A stretch of 64,000 nucleotides of DNA from NCBI RefSeq assembly GCF_040954645.1, contig NC_092803.1:11285230-11349229 (forward strand), read 5' to 3'. The position numbers and the translations under genes were made by a program. Source of the stretch: Diabrotica undecimpunctata. Taxonomy: Eukaryota > Arthropoda > Insecta > Coleoptera > Chrysomelidae. The notes under the pieces were generated by a model. It had not been told where the DNA came from. It worked only from the letters and a program-made list of their open reading frames with translations, and ran no database searches. This document shows positions 24,400 to 35,769 of the stretch, piece after piece. The stretch's first letter is position 1; each line of letters begins with the position of its first letter.

Positions 24400-24640
24400 G
24401 ATTTCCATAATTGTAGACCATAAATTCAGAATATAGCTCTTCTACTGATTTCATCGATGCAGGCTATCAGTGCAAATACTTCAGCCTCAAAGCACTGTAG
24501 AGTGTACTCGCTCGCTTTAAAAATTGCTGAATCTGTCTGTGCAAGTCTGTCCAAGAAAACCTTATCTGGATTTAGAAATAGTTTTTGACACATCAGTGTA
24601 CCATATTCGATATATAGAAGATAATTTGTTCCGTAGATGG
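24400..24640 (-). pseudogene. RNase H domain fragment of an R1/I-type LINE
   Basis: The minus strand reads YTDVSKT (first catalytic Asp context, TD-x-SK), then after an in-frame stop and a frameshift FKASEYTLQCFEAEVFALIA and CIDEI (catalytic Glu context, F-x-AE-x-x-A). Spacing fits RNase H. Downstream sequence is degenerate. Confidence 0.5.
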
Positions 24641-24935
24641 TATGATCGTGCTAATTCTTTCATTGAAGATAAGTTCTGGTACCATCCTATCTGACCTATG
24701 AAAGATAGGTTTCTTAAGTATGGCGCCAGTGATGTTTTTGTGATTATTTAACAAATAATTAAGGCTTCATATCTTAGGATGGTCAAAAAGGCTACCGTCG
24801 AAATATATACCTAATTCTAGTTGGACAATTCAGTGATTGTTTCTCATGTTTCCTTTCCAGTACTTTTCAGAACTTCTATGATATAGAAGAGTTGGTTAAA
24901 CTGGCTATGTACGTATGTACTGCCATTTTCTTTTT

Positions 24936-25975
24936 TTTTTCTTCCTCTTCTTCCTCTTTATAAGCAATTATGCTTGTTCATTGGCGGATTAATACCTCTA
25001 TGGAAGGTTGTCACTCCATCATTTGCGCGATCGTCCGATACTTCTTCTGCCGATTGGTGACTTATCTCTTGCTATTTTGACGATCCGGGTCTCCTCCATT
25101 CTGCTTATGTGGTTATTCCATTCTTTTTTTCTATTTTGTGTCCATTCATTTATACACTGTACGTTTTTCGTACGTAGCGGATTTCCTGTAGTTCTTCTCA
25201 GTACTCTCATCTCTGCAGTTTCCAGTAGCCTTTGAGGCATATGTCATTATTGGTCTTACAGTGGCTTTATAAATTATTGACTTCATCTCAGTGTCAATGT
25301 GTCTGTTTCGCCATATAGTGTTACTAAGGCATCCTGCCAGTCTATTTGCTTTTTGTACTTGATCTCTCACTTCTTTGTCCAGGTCTCCATAGCTAGACAG
25401 TGTAATTCCTAGGTATTTTATTTCCATTACTTGTTCAATACTGATGAAATGAGATTGTCATATTAAATTCTTTTGCTCTTATGTTAAATCTGTGGACCAG
25501 TCTTTGCAGACTATCTTCATCTTGGTCTATCAATATTGCGTCGTCTGCATAACAGAGTATTTTGATTTCTTTGTTTCCCGTTCTCTATCCTCATCCTTTG
25601 TTAACGGTTTTGATGATTTCATCCATGATCGAATTGAAGAGCATGGGGCTCAATGAATTCCCTGTCTTATTCCGCTACCTATTTCTATAGGTTCTGTAAG
25701 TGGTACATCTATTCTGACTTCCATTTTGTTGTTTTGGTAGATGTTATCGAAAGTTTTTATAATATTTAGGGGAACTTCTCTATTATACAGAAGATGTATT
25801 ACATATTTGAGTTTTACTCTGGCAAATGCTTTCTTTAGGTCAATCATACACAGAAATGCTGGTCTATTATACTCTAGTGATTTCTCAGTGACTGGCTTTA
25901 TAACGAATATTGCATCTATACACGATCTTCCACTACAAAAACCCTATTGTTCATCTGCTAAACTTATCCTCTGAT
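24936..25975 (-). pseudogene. Decayed RTE-like LINE, RT and C-terminal region
   Basis: Reading from 25975 down: CIDAIFVIKPVTEKSLEYNR, then FLCMIDLKKAFARVKLKYVI (catalytic Asp retained), LTEPIEIGSGIRQG, a frameshifted active-site region, MEIKYLGITLSSYGDLDKEV, RPIMTYASKATGNC, and an AEMRVLRRTTGN tail ending in RSIGRSRKRW. Same family as 19000-20690 and 57010-57880, and related to 51628-52324. The overlapping plus-strand frames are shadows. Confidence 0.85.
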
Positions 25976-26119
25976 TTATTAGCAGTTGTAAAATTTTAGT
26001 TGTAAGTTTTAGCGTAGTCCACCAGGAAACTAAGTTCCTGTAGCTGGCTGTATACCATGTATCACAAAAAAAATTTTATTTCAAAATTTTTAGTAAAATC
26101 TATATATAAAATATCCAAA

Positions 26120-26180
26120 CGGGCTATATCACAAATACAGAACGTTTTCGGAATGTAAATCCCATCATCAGTGTAACCTG
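26120..26180. repeat. Second copy of the ACGTTTTCGGAAT / CCATCATCAG repeat block
   Basis: GGGCTATAT, then ACGTTTTCGGAAT, then CCCATCATCAG, matching 6055-6120. Following sequence to about 26310 also resembles the first copy (ATGAGCCACTAAAATAT). Confidence 0.55.
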
Positions 26181-26628
26181 AAAGTAATTAACCACTTTAA
26201 TTAAAAATAACGTAAGGTTTAAAATGTTGACTAAGGTTATGCAAAATATGGTTAATACTTACAAAGTGCACATGCTATGAGCCACTAAAATATATGGGTG
26301 AAAACACTTTAACTGATATAAATTTACAAATATGTTACATTATATACTATTAAAAATTAAGATGTCTAAGTTACCGTTGGAATTGGTAACATGGCAACGT
26401 ATGGCTCTACATCGGTTACTTGGTCGTTGGTCCTGAGACACAGTGTATTCGAGGTGTTTTAGTTAGGTACTAATAAAGTTTATGCTTGTCAAAATAAAGC
26501 GTTTTATTCAGAATGTGTTAAATAATCATGTAATAATCAGTGTAGCTCTTAAAATTTAATATTTTTTATGGGAATACACAATATCTAAACAATTATTCAA
26601 TTTATAAAAAAATAAGTCGAAAAACATT
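26181..26628. other. AT-rich flank of the Sola-like element
   Basis: No gene recognised. It lies between the dispersed repeat and the left target duplication of the Sola-like transposon. Confidence 0.4.
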
Positions 26629-26642
26629 ATTTGTGTCGCCCA

Positions 26643-26870
26643 GTTCCATAATCAGTTAAATCCAAAATTTAAAAAAATGGACGTTATGATTTCAATGAAT
26701 TCTTTGTTAGTCTCCTTACATGTGTGTATCTTCAAACTGTTCCAAACTCAGTTACATTGCGTTGAAACTACCGGCTGAAAAGTTCGGACTGTTCCAAAAG
26801 CAGTTAAATGTATTCGGTGGTCGGTTTCAAAACCAGTTAAATCTGTCAAGGTGTCAAAACAAGTTAAAAT
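26643..26870 (+). repeat. Left subterminal repeat array (five copies of the CAGTTAAAT motif)
   Basis: Direct copies at 26643-26661, 26739-26757, 26791-26809, 26824-26842 and 26853-26870, consensus GTTCCAAAA(N)CAGTTAAAT. Irregular spacing. Likely transposase-binding sites (inference). Right-end partners are at 29567-29585 and about 29595-29614 in the same orientation, and 29787-29806 inverted. Confidence 0.8.
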
Positions 26871-27086
26871 ATAATACTAAACCCACATGACCATGAGTTC
26901 GGTGCCACAGCCACTGTTAGTTACAAATCGACCACCGAAGCAGGTAGTTAAACATTTTTTGTGAGAAATAGAAGCGCTTGTATTGTAGTATTGAGACAAA
27001 CCTAAAAGCATAACACTATTTTTTTTGCAAAACATTAAAATAAACCATAACAGGTGCTTTTACTGGACGATACAGTTCTTAATATC

Positions 27087-29437
27087 ATGGAGGGGCCAGC
27101 GGAAAATCCTGAAATCGTTGATAATGTTGAAGTAATAGCAGAGGCAACTGGTTCTTTGGCTAAAAAACGAAAAAGCAATCCTTCCACTTGGAAAAAAACC
27201 ATTGCAAAAGTATCTAGGTAAGTTAATTGTAATTATTATAATAAAAAATTATACAGTGTTTCGTCAATATGCCAACAACCTTCATTATTTTACAGTGACG
27301 TAGAAGTTATTGGGATAAAAACCCAAAATTTACTCTGTATCTGCGCCTCTGGAAATGATCAATTTAGAAAAAAATGCTTGTTTTATCAAGTAGTACTACA
27401 AAACAAACAAACTTTCATCATATCTACAGTAGGTACTAAAATTTTAAGAGATATCGGCAAACAATACAAAAAAAGTATCTCAACAACGACACATTTTGAA
27501 TGGTATGTTAACATAACCATTTTTAATGTTTTTTAGAGGTATACTTTTATCCCCTGAAATTTATTGGCACATTTACGAGACACCTTTTATAATCCGTTAT
27601 TATTCGTCTTTACTTATACCTTTAGATTCAGGCTAATCTTTCCTAAACTCTCATAACGTCAACTACAGCGAAAGCGATTAGGTAACTGAAAGTGTAACAA
27701 ATTTGTTTTTTTAGGCACCGTCCAAAGGGATTTCCTCAAATGCCAAACTGCAAACATCCAAGCAAAAGCAAGTATCGATGCTCAGAGCTTTCCTTGCAAG
27801 ACGTAACAAAAATCCATCGCAGATATTACAAAGATGCGGACCTACAATCGAAGACACTATTTATTCTGCAACATGTTATGGTTTTTTCTGCAAAAAGAAC
27901 CCGGATTCCAGAACGTACCTCAAAAAGAATGGTAAGCACTAGTTTCTACTTACCTAAGCAAAGACACAATAAAACAGAAAATATTAAAGTGTGTCGAGCG
28001 GCATTACTTGCAATACTCCAAGAAAGTCGAAACCAGGTGCAGTTACTTTGCCAAAAATTTCTTCAGACAGGTGTACTCCCATCTGAAACTCGTGGAGGAG
28101 CCCGCCACGTTGAAAAGTTTAACACAAAGAAAGAAAGCATCAAAACTTTTATTAAATCTTTTGTACCAGTGCAGAAACACTACTGTAGAGCAAAGAACAA
28201 ACACAGACAATATCTTCCGAGTGAACTGAGCATTAAAAAAATGTGGTATATGTACAGTGAGCAACATCCAACTCCCAAATTAACATGCAAGTATGATTTC
28301 TTCAGAAACGTGTTTGCCACCAATTTTAATATCGGGTTTGATGCCCCATACACTGATAAGTGTTCTACATGTATACGACTTGAATGCGAGACAGCAACCG
28401 AAAAGGATGGTGACAAACGAGCAGCTTTAAAATTGGAGTTGAAAGTCCATAAAGTTCGTGCTGAGAAATTTTATATGTTCTTACGAGAGAACAATGATAA
28501 CGAGCTTGTGTTCAGCTATGACTGCCAAAAAAACTTGGTGTTGCCTAAAATACCTGATCAGGCTGCGTACTATAAGCGTCAGTTGTATCTTTATAACTTT
28601 GTTATATGTGAGGGGCACTCCAAAGCCACACAAAATTGCCACAACACATTCTCCTATCTTTGGACAGAAAACCAGTATCAAAAGGGATCCAATCAAATAG
28701 CATCTGCTTTGTACCATAGATTACAGAACTCGAACTTTGAAAATGTCACCACAGTCAAACTCTTTTCTGATGGTTGTGGGGGACAAAATAAAAACACCAT
28801 TGTTGTTGGTATGCTTATCAGTTGGCTTATTAAGGATGCTCCTCGTAACGTGAATAAGGTGGTACTATACGTTCCTGTAGTCGGACATTCGTTCATCCCG
28901 CCAGACCGAGTCTTTGGAATTTTAGAACGACAGTTTCAAAATTTCAGTGTTATCAACAATCCAGACGAATACACTGATATCATTAAAAATACCTGTACTG
29001 TGATAAAGCTGGGTGCAGACTGCTCTGTCAGTAACTGGAAAAGTGTCACAGAAGCTGTGGTAAAACCTCCAGGACAGTGGCATTTCCAATTTCAAAAAGA
29101 TAAAAAATTCATTTTCACACGATCTACAAGAAATCCAAACACAGCTTTGATCCAAGGAGAGGCCAACTACAACTTTGAAACGGGTGAGCCCAAGTCAGTT
29201 TTAAAAAGAGGAAAAGTTTTCGGAAATCAAGCTGTTCCGGAAATACCAGAAGGTGTGGCAGTTAAAGACGCGAAAATTAAAGATATAAAGTGTTTATTGG
29301 ATCTCCATTATGGAACAGACTGGAAAAACAACCAGAAGTTAAAGTTTTTTGAGGAAATGTTGCAACAACCAATCGATCCTGTAGATGACGAAGAAGATGA
29401 TTTTGAACTGAATGCTGAGGACGAATCTATTGATTAA
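27087..29437 (+). CDS. Sola-like transposase (two exons, 617 aa)
   Basis: Exon 1 is 27087-27217 and exon 2 is 27715-29437, joined by a GT-AG intron in the correct phase. The Met at 27740 is therefore probably internal. The N-terminus carries a basic patch (AKKRKSNPSTWKKTIAKVSR) and a Cys pair region (MPNCKHPSKSKYRCSE). The middle has a Cys-rich CSTCIRLECE. The catalytic region is RNase H-like: Asp in FSYDCQKNLVLP, Asp in LFSDGCGGQNKN, and a third Asp in GHSFIPPDRVFG. The C-terminus is acidic (DDEEDDFELNAEDE). Proteins of this type are numerous in arthropods and usually annotated as uncharacterised. No stops or frameshifts occur. Together with intact ends this suggests a recently mobile autonomous copy. 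An alternative is a domesticated host gene, but the flanking inverted repeats argue against that. Confidence 0.85.
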
Positions 29438-29819
29438 AAAAATAGACACCAAATACTATTAAAAAAATGTACGAATAACTTTTCAGTAAAAATTGCTTCA
29501 TTATTGTAACAATCTAACTAAAGCAAAAATTTTGCCCTCACAACAATATAATACTATGACATAATAGTTTCAAAAGTAGTTAAATCCTATTACTGTTCCA
29601 AAATCAGCTATAATAAATTTTTAATATTTTACAGTGCCTACATTTTTTCTTTAATTTTATACAATTTTTATTAGGAAAAAGCTTTATTTTTTAATTTTTT
29701 TTTTTTGATAACAACTTTATCACGTTCCCTATGACGGTAGGTACGCAACTAGTTATTGGCCTATTCCCACAAATTTTTTCAAGTGGATTTAACTGATTTT
29801 GGAAATGGGTGACTCATTT

Positions 29820-30880
29820 TAAAAATGGGGTACGCTAAGACCTCACGTCATCTACGCAACATATTTTGTGCACCTCACCAGTTATTAAAATAATACCACT
29901 TGACTCTTGACTTATATGGTGAACCACCAATGGTAGGTACTTACTGAATGAAACAGATATAGATCGTTAGAAAAATAATGATAGATTTTGTTTCTTCACA
30001 TATGAGGGAATATTTATTTCAGATGATATTGAGTAAAGAATCATAGTGATGACTGGTTAACTCAGTTTGTAGACAAATTAAAAATGCTAATGTCAGAAAT
30101 AAAAATGTATTTTTTGTCTAAATACCACCCTCCTCTATGTATATTTCGTTTGATAATGCTCATTTTTAGCATGAATTAGAATTAGACTATTCTTCGAAGT
30201 ATTGTAGTTATTTGCAATGATACTATTTATAGAAAATCATTCCATTGCAAAACTATTTCCTCTCAAAGTCAAAGATTTCCCCCACGAGCAGCTCGACAAC
30301 CCCGCACCAACAGTTTCATTCAGTATTCGCGGCGACTTCGTGTGAAAAGTGTGGTTAGGTAAGCTGGGGGTCAAAAAATACAAGAATTACCTCATACCTG
30401 CTAGTTTTCACGTTGTTTTTAATCGCACCTGCACTTGTACTTGTTGACACCTCTTGTTATGCACCCAACACAAGAAATGGCTACGCACAGCTCACCTGGA
30501 TTCATCAAAATGGTATATAAGATTATTTTTATTTCTCCATTTATCATCTTTTCCCATAACCATGTATCAGCCTTGACCTGTACTGCATCTGTGTAGTCAA
30601 ATCTATTTTTAATTATGATTATAGTTTTAATTACATATGTTACACAGATGGAGCTATTTGGTTTATTTTTGGAATTAATAAAATGTGTAGGTTTAATTAT
30701 TTTTAGTAGGTATTTATGTATTTATACCACACTATACTTTATATTGACAACCTAATCTTAAAAATAATATTTGTATTTGAAATCTGTTTATTTATAAGTA
30801 TTTGCTTTTATTTACTATCTGATTTGAGGGGATTATCAGTATTTATCAGTAAAAGTTATCATTTGACATATATAGTAGCA
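29820..30880. other. No gene recognised
   Basis: AT-rich; a short GC-richer patch at about 30280-30375 has no coding signal. The open frames starting at 30716 and 30891 are AT-rich shadows. Confidence 0.4.
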
Positions 30881-30889
30881 TCTATATTC

Positions 30890-31235
30890 TTTGATAGTAG
30901 TACAAGGAAGATTTCTGTTCATATTCTTAGGATGTCTCCTTATGAAGATTGTCGAAGCAAACGGCAATTGTAGCTTTGAAAACTTCAGTACTAAAGATTT
31001 TTCAGGTGTATGGTGCTCAAACCAATTCATCAGGTCCTTTAACCATACATTTTGGAGTCTTCCTGTTCACCTTCTACACTCTTATTATTAACCAAAGTAG
31101 CTTGTATCTTTTACCTCTGAATACATGGCTGAAGTACTGCATTTTCTCTGACTAAAAGTGATTAATGTTCATTTGTTTTCTCATGCCTTGGAGTATCTCT
31201 TCATTGGTGATCCTTAATATCCATGAAGTTTGTAG
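30890..31235 (-). pseudogene. Degenerate LINE C-terminus
   Basis: The minus strand, with several stops and a frameshift, shows remnants of TNEEILQGM-like sequence, then GRLQNVWLKDLMNWFEHHTP and SKLQLPFASTIFIRR. This corresponds to the GRR-x-x-SWL-x-x-LR-x-W ... LFRAAV-x-K tail of the LINE family at 14690 and 55735. Badly decayed. Confidence 0.55.
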
Positions 31236-32924
31236 TATCTGTCTGTATATATACTTACCTTTTTGAAAGCATATTTTTTTCTTTTTTAAGTCTATTGTAC
31301 CTACTTATAAAAACTTTTCAGTTCAAGTTTCGCAAGTTCTCAGAGCTTCCTTCCTTTTCTTTCTTCTATCTTTTATTATATCTGGCACTTTTTATGCTAT
31401 TTGGATGGACTCTTTATTTCTTTGGGGTCTTCATTTGTGGGAAGTCCTTTTATGAATGCATTGTATGGTTGGTATCTTCTTTATCTACTAACCATATACT
31501 CATCATCTTCCAGTGCTTTTGTTATCTTGTTTTTCTTGTTGATAGTGGCTTAGCCCCTTTTACCTTGGCACCCTTCATCAATTTTCATAGTTATACTTTT
31601 ATACTTTGGGATAACGTTAGTAATTTTCCTCCATGTGTTTTGGTTTTTGATTATTTCATCCGCTGTGAATTTCATATCAATTTACATGGGGAACCTGTGT
31701 GTGGAGCTTGATGTTGAGAAATTATGTACATGTACCTATTTTTCTGATAAATGTGTGCAATTGGCCTATTTTAGTAGTGATGTTATATCATTATAGCACA
31801 TTTTGGACATTGGTCCATTTTCTCCATGGTCCAAGGTACAGTAATATCCTCATAATAAAATGTTAAAATGCATTTTTATTGTTGTGAATGTTTTATTTTT
31901 AAGTGCCTATAACGTCATAATGTCAACTATAAACATGTTATCTGTTGGTATTATATTTCTTTAGTGAGACCCCCTAAAAAAAATTTCGTACGCCACTGAA
32001 CTATGCAATAATATTTTTATTTTATTACATTTTTCAATATTCGTCCTGTATCTCGCTACTGTGAGGAGCTATTTATGATTTGATTCTATCTCGTCTAGTT
32101 TTCGGTATACCCTGCAAAACATACCAATTTGGGACACCCTGTACACGCTGATTCATCTTTACCGGCTATGAAAATAAATGTTAATTTTCACAAATCACAA
32201 AAATTCTCAAAAAGTCTATTCTAGCTGCATATTTTTCTCTCTCAATTTTGCCTCACCTGGTGTTATTGTTTACTCAACAATGAATAATAATACAGTCGTA
32301 ACCATCGTCCTGAAAAATTATAGAATTAATGATGTATTTCTACATATATTTTATTTAAAAAATATATGGTTTTTAAGTACTTATGTCAACAATGAAATGC
32401 AGATATTTGATGAATCGATAAATAATTCATATCATTGAGTTTACAATTAAAATAAATATGTAAAACGATAAACCACTTGATTATTTTTATTTTCTAGATT
32501 TAATTCCATATTTTAAATGTATGTAATCAAATAAATTTGTATGTTAGTAAGTATGTAAACTTTCTTTTTCCTCTTTAATGCCTGCATTAGTCCTTTGATC
32601 TAATTTTATGTTCTGTCTGAAATATAAGTCATGAAATGTACTATATATCTTACCTTACTTTCGACCAGGTAGTGATCAGAATCAGCATTTGCTCATCTCC
32701 TGGTGCGTACATATATTATATTCGATTGATGACTGGTTTTGGCCTATGTGAGTGGAAAAAATTGTATTAGCAAAAAAGATATCTTTCTTTTTCGAGTAAT
32801 CTTGCAGTTTAGATAATGAAATGTGAACCATAATATGTAAAACCAATCCTTTTATGTATGATATTGTTCTCTTCCTCAAATATAATTTTCCTTTTCTAAT
32901 ATGCCATGTTTTCTGTACTACATG
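31236..32924. other. No gene recognised
   Basis: The 162-codon plus frame at 31223-31711 is Phe/Leu-rich without a domain. Around 32125-32150 TTGGGACACCCTGTACAC resembles the ends of insect mariner-type MITEs, but I could not find a partner end. Confidence 0.35.
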
Positions 32925-33300
32925 AGGTCTATCAAGCACTAAACAATAATCTTTACACTGTCACTGTTTTTTGTGACTATGCTAAAGCTTTTGATTGTGT
33001 AAATCACGATATTTTGATAAAAAAACTAAATTTCTACGGAATTTGAGGTATTTCTTTGAATTGGTTCCAATCTTACTTGAGGAATAGGAAACAACTAGTT
33101 AGAGCAAATGATACTGACTCTAGTCACCAAAGCATTCTATGTGGAGTACCACAATGTTCAGTACTGGGTCCTCTACTTTTTATTATCTTTATAAATGACA
33201 TCACTAACTTAACAATTGATGGAAAAAATTTTCTTTTTGCTGATGATAGCAGTATTACCTGGAGGACCTCTAATATTGCAACTCTTCATGTAAGCTTTGT
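32925..33300 (+). pseudogene. Jockey/CR1-like LINE reverse-transcriptase core
   Basis: The plus strand reads TVFCDYAKAFDCVNHDILI (catalytic Asp A), then after one stop LNWFQSYLRNRKQLVRAND, GVPQCSVLGPLLFIIFINDI, and LFADDSSITWR (FADD active site kept). One stop follows NFYGI. Both ends of the RT are missing. Different clade from the RTE-like LINEs elsewhere in the window. Confidence 0.8.
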
Positions 33301-33671
33301 CCATAAAATTGTACAATTTTCAGTAACAATAAAGCACATTTCTATTTTATAAAGCATGCTCAGGTGTATTTTGTGTTTTGGTTATGCACAAAGACTGTCC
33401 GATCCAGAGCTTCCCAAACAAATTGTAGAATAAAAGCCAAGTTGACGAAGAAAACGCGCAAGACCCTGATAAAGTTGGAGAAGCGGAGTAGACGAATATC
33501 TAGGAGATCAAAACATAGAAGAATAATCCTAGAATTACACTCAGATGCAAAAAAACGCAACAGAGAAAATTTTGGTAAAATTCTAACTATTTCAATTTTT
33601 TTATTTTTAGCCATATTTTGATTATTTTTTTTAGCACACTGTATAAGTTTATAAATTTTAATTTAGTATAG

Positions 33672-33970
33672 TGTTGTGAATTTATTAAAAGGTTCAATAT
33701 TTATAACACTTACGGATTTAATTTATTTCTTTATTTATATTAACTTATCTGACAATAATTTATTATATCCGTACGTAACAAATTCGCGAGCGCGGGTGTT
33801 GAGAATTAACTGTCCCTTCCAAATAAAGTTCCGTTATTATATACCAGTGCCGTTATCTCGAAAAATCCAAAACCTTCGATGGCGAAACGGTAAAGGCAAA
33901 CTGGATTTCCCTCGCATCGGTTCTGGAAGGTCGCTCAGGTAAATCGAGGCCTCTCGTAAACTCTACAACA
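33672..33970. mobile_element. Candidate solo LTR (~299 bp)
   Basis: Starts TGTTGT and ends ACAACA (6-bp inverted termini of TG...CA type). It contains a TATA-like stretch and an AATAAA-type signal near 33820, and is flanked by TATAG on the left and TATTA on the right (imperfect 5-bp duplication). No internal retroviral coding region is adjacent. Without a second copy this remains tentative. Confidence 0.4.
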
Positions 33971-34259
33971 TATTAGAATAAAAACATGTTTTAAAGGTTA
34001 AAACTATGACTCATATTTTTACGTAACAATAGTCAGTTTTTTGATTAAATTTTATATTTGACTTACTATCCCGCGGAATAATTCCGTTTTTCGGTTGCGG
34101 TTCGGTTGCTTGGTTTATTTTTTAGAGCCAAATAGATTTGCCACCCACAAGTTAGGACTTTTTTAATTACGATTGTTTTGGAGTTATTTTGTAATACGAC
34201 GAGGTGGCTTTGGTGACTGTTATCATCATGTCATATTGACACTTACATTTTGTCTAGAG

Positions 34260-34830
34260 TACTACACACTTGTCGCTCTACCATCCAAAGGGTAGTGGAA
34301 CATTTTATACGAACTGGAACAAACAAGCGGAAAGTGACAGGAAGCGCAAAACTATCCTTTAGATGATCGTTTTATACGAGTCAACGCTTTGCGGGATCGT
34401 CATTTAACAGCGGTGCAAACAAGAAAGCAGCTCAGGAGGTTCGAGGCGATAATGTACAATGTAAGTGTATTTACAGTTCGTCGAAGATTACATGAATTTG
34501 GTTTGCAAAGTTGCAGACAATGACGTCATTGGTTGCAGATCAGCAACTGGGCAAATTACTTCCACGGCTAGACTACAATTTTTCAGGTAATATTTACATT
34601 GGAATTTAGGACAATGTAGTAATGTTCTTTTTACGGCTGAGTCGAGATACTGTCTTCTGGATAGTACGACTGGAGAGAGATTTGCGGAGTGCGCTTTCAG
34701 TCCCCGTCCCCGCGTTAGCCATGGAGGGGGTTCGGTGATGGTATGGGTAGGAGCAGGAATATCCCGAGAGGCGCACACTGAATGACTGAATTAGTATTTA
34801 TTGAGGGTTCGTTGACTGATGTTTTTTGCA
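34260..34830 (+). pseudogene. Decayed Tc1-like transposase
   Basis: The plus strand, across several frameshifts, reads STIQRVVEHFIRTGT, then DDRFIRVNALRDRHLTAVQT, then VFTVRRRLHEFGLQS, then LFTAESRYCLLDST (first Asp of the catalytic triad replaced by Ala) and GGGSVMVWVG-x-GISREAH, then LVFIEGSLTDVF. These are in Tc1 order. The region with the second Asp and the Glu is missing. Confidence 0.8.
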
Positions 34831-35769
34831 TCTTAGTGTATATAGAAAGAACGATAATTGTAAAAAGAAAACATGTCAACGCACTTGAGAACTGGAAGAG
34901 ATAAGTAGAAGAGAAATAACACTAAAATTGTGCCTTCGACACCCTGAGTGGTATAAAGAGAAAAAGAAGAGACGACTACTATTTGTTTTTAACCAGATCG
35001 ATTTTCCGAGGAATTATTAATATAAATTTAGTATTTGAATATTAGATACTTCAACAAAAAATCAACACACAAAATTATGTTACGGTATCTATTCACTTGG
35101 AAAGTTAATTATTTCTATTTTGAATTTCAATAGTATATTGTCCTTTACACTACGCAGATAGAACGCCCAGAGATAAGTGTAGGTGAATAATTATTTTGTT
35201 CATGAACCCGTAACGATAAGGACACGAGCTACTGACTGCTTTTTCATTTTTAATATATGTTTTTACCTATTTTTGTTGATAGTATACAATGTGTTATGGG
35301 TATCTTCTTCAAATCCATTGCAGTATAAACTGTTTAAAAACAAAAAACTAGATAAACGTAATATTTATAATTTTATTAATTATACAACCAAACAGATTTG
35401 ATGGTGTAGTTTTAACCTTTCTGTTTCTATTTCCTGATAATCGAACAACCACTATCTTCATGCATGATAAAGTAATAATGATTACTCATCAACGTCATGG
35501 CATTTTCACTCCTAGCGAGGTGATTATTGCCCTCTTCCGATTTATTTGTCGCTGGGAATGGTGACTTGGCATCTATCTGCAATCTTCCTCCATTCCAATC
35601 ATCCTCTGAACTCAAAAACGTGCAGTACTCATCCACTCAACCTATATAAAGTGAAAGTGAAAGAATTCTCGAACGGATCTCATCAACCCATGGAAGCAGG
35701 GGCGTGCCATGAAAACTTAAAACAAGGGAAGCAATCTGTAAAAAAAAATGTAAAAACTCACTTATTTAT
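34831..35769. other. No gene recognised
   Basis: AT-rich. Frames at 35183, 35427 and 35546 carry no recognisable domain. The latter two overlap the decayed 3' side of the hAT element. Confidence 0.4.

Larger units (their letters stand above)
26633..29815 (+). mobile_element. Sola-like DDD transposon, apparently intact
   Basis: Inverted ends: left begins GTGTCGCCCAGTTCC and right (opposite strand) begins GAGTCACCCATTTCC. Both continue into an ATCAGTTAAATCCA segment, with about 30 bp aligning overall. A 4-bp duplication ATTT flanks both ends (26629-26632 and 29816-29819). The element is 3,183 bp with one two-exon transposase gene, and has subterminal arrays of a GTTCCAAAA-x-CAGTTAAAT motif. 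Sola elements are known for 4-bp duplications and DDD transposases, which fits. The superfamily assignment is inference from these traits. Confidence 0.82.

Noticed and set aside
27740..27742. Met at 27740 as the start of the Sola-like transposase
   Set aside because: An upstream exon (27087-27217) splices in phase through GT-AG sites and supplies the basic N-terminus expected for the family.
31223..31711. 162-codon hydrophobic open frame
   Set aside because: Phe/Leu-rich translation of T-rich DNA. The pattern suits a shadow of decayed repeat sequence rather than a membrane protein.
33364..33621. 85-codon basic open frame
   Set aside because: Arg/Lys-rich without a recognisable motif, overlapping an antisense frame of equal length; probably repeat-derived noise.
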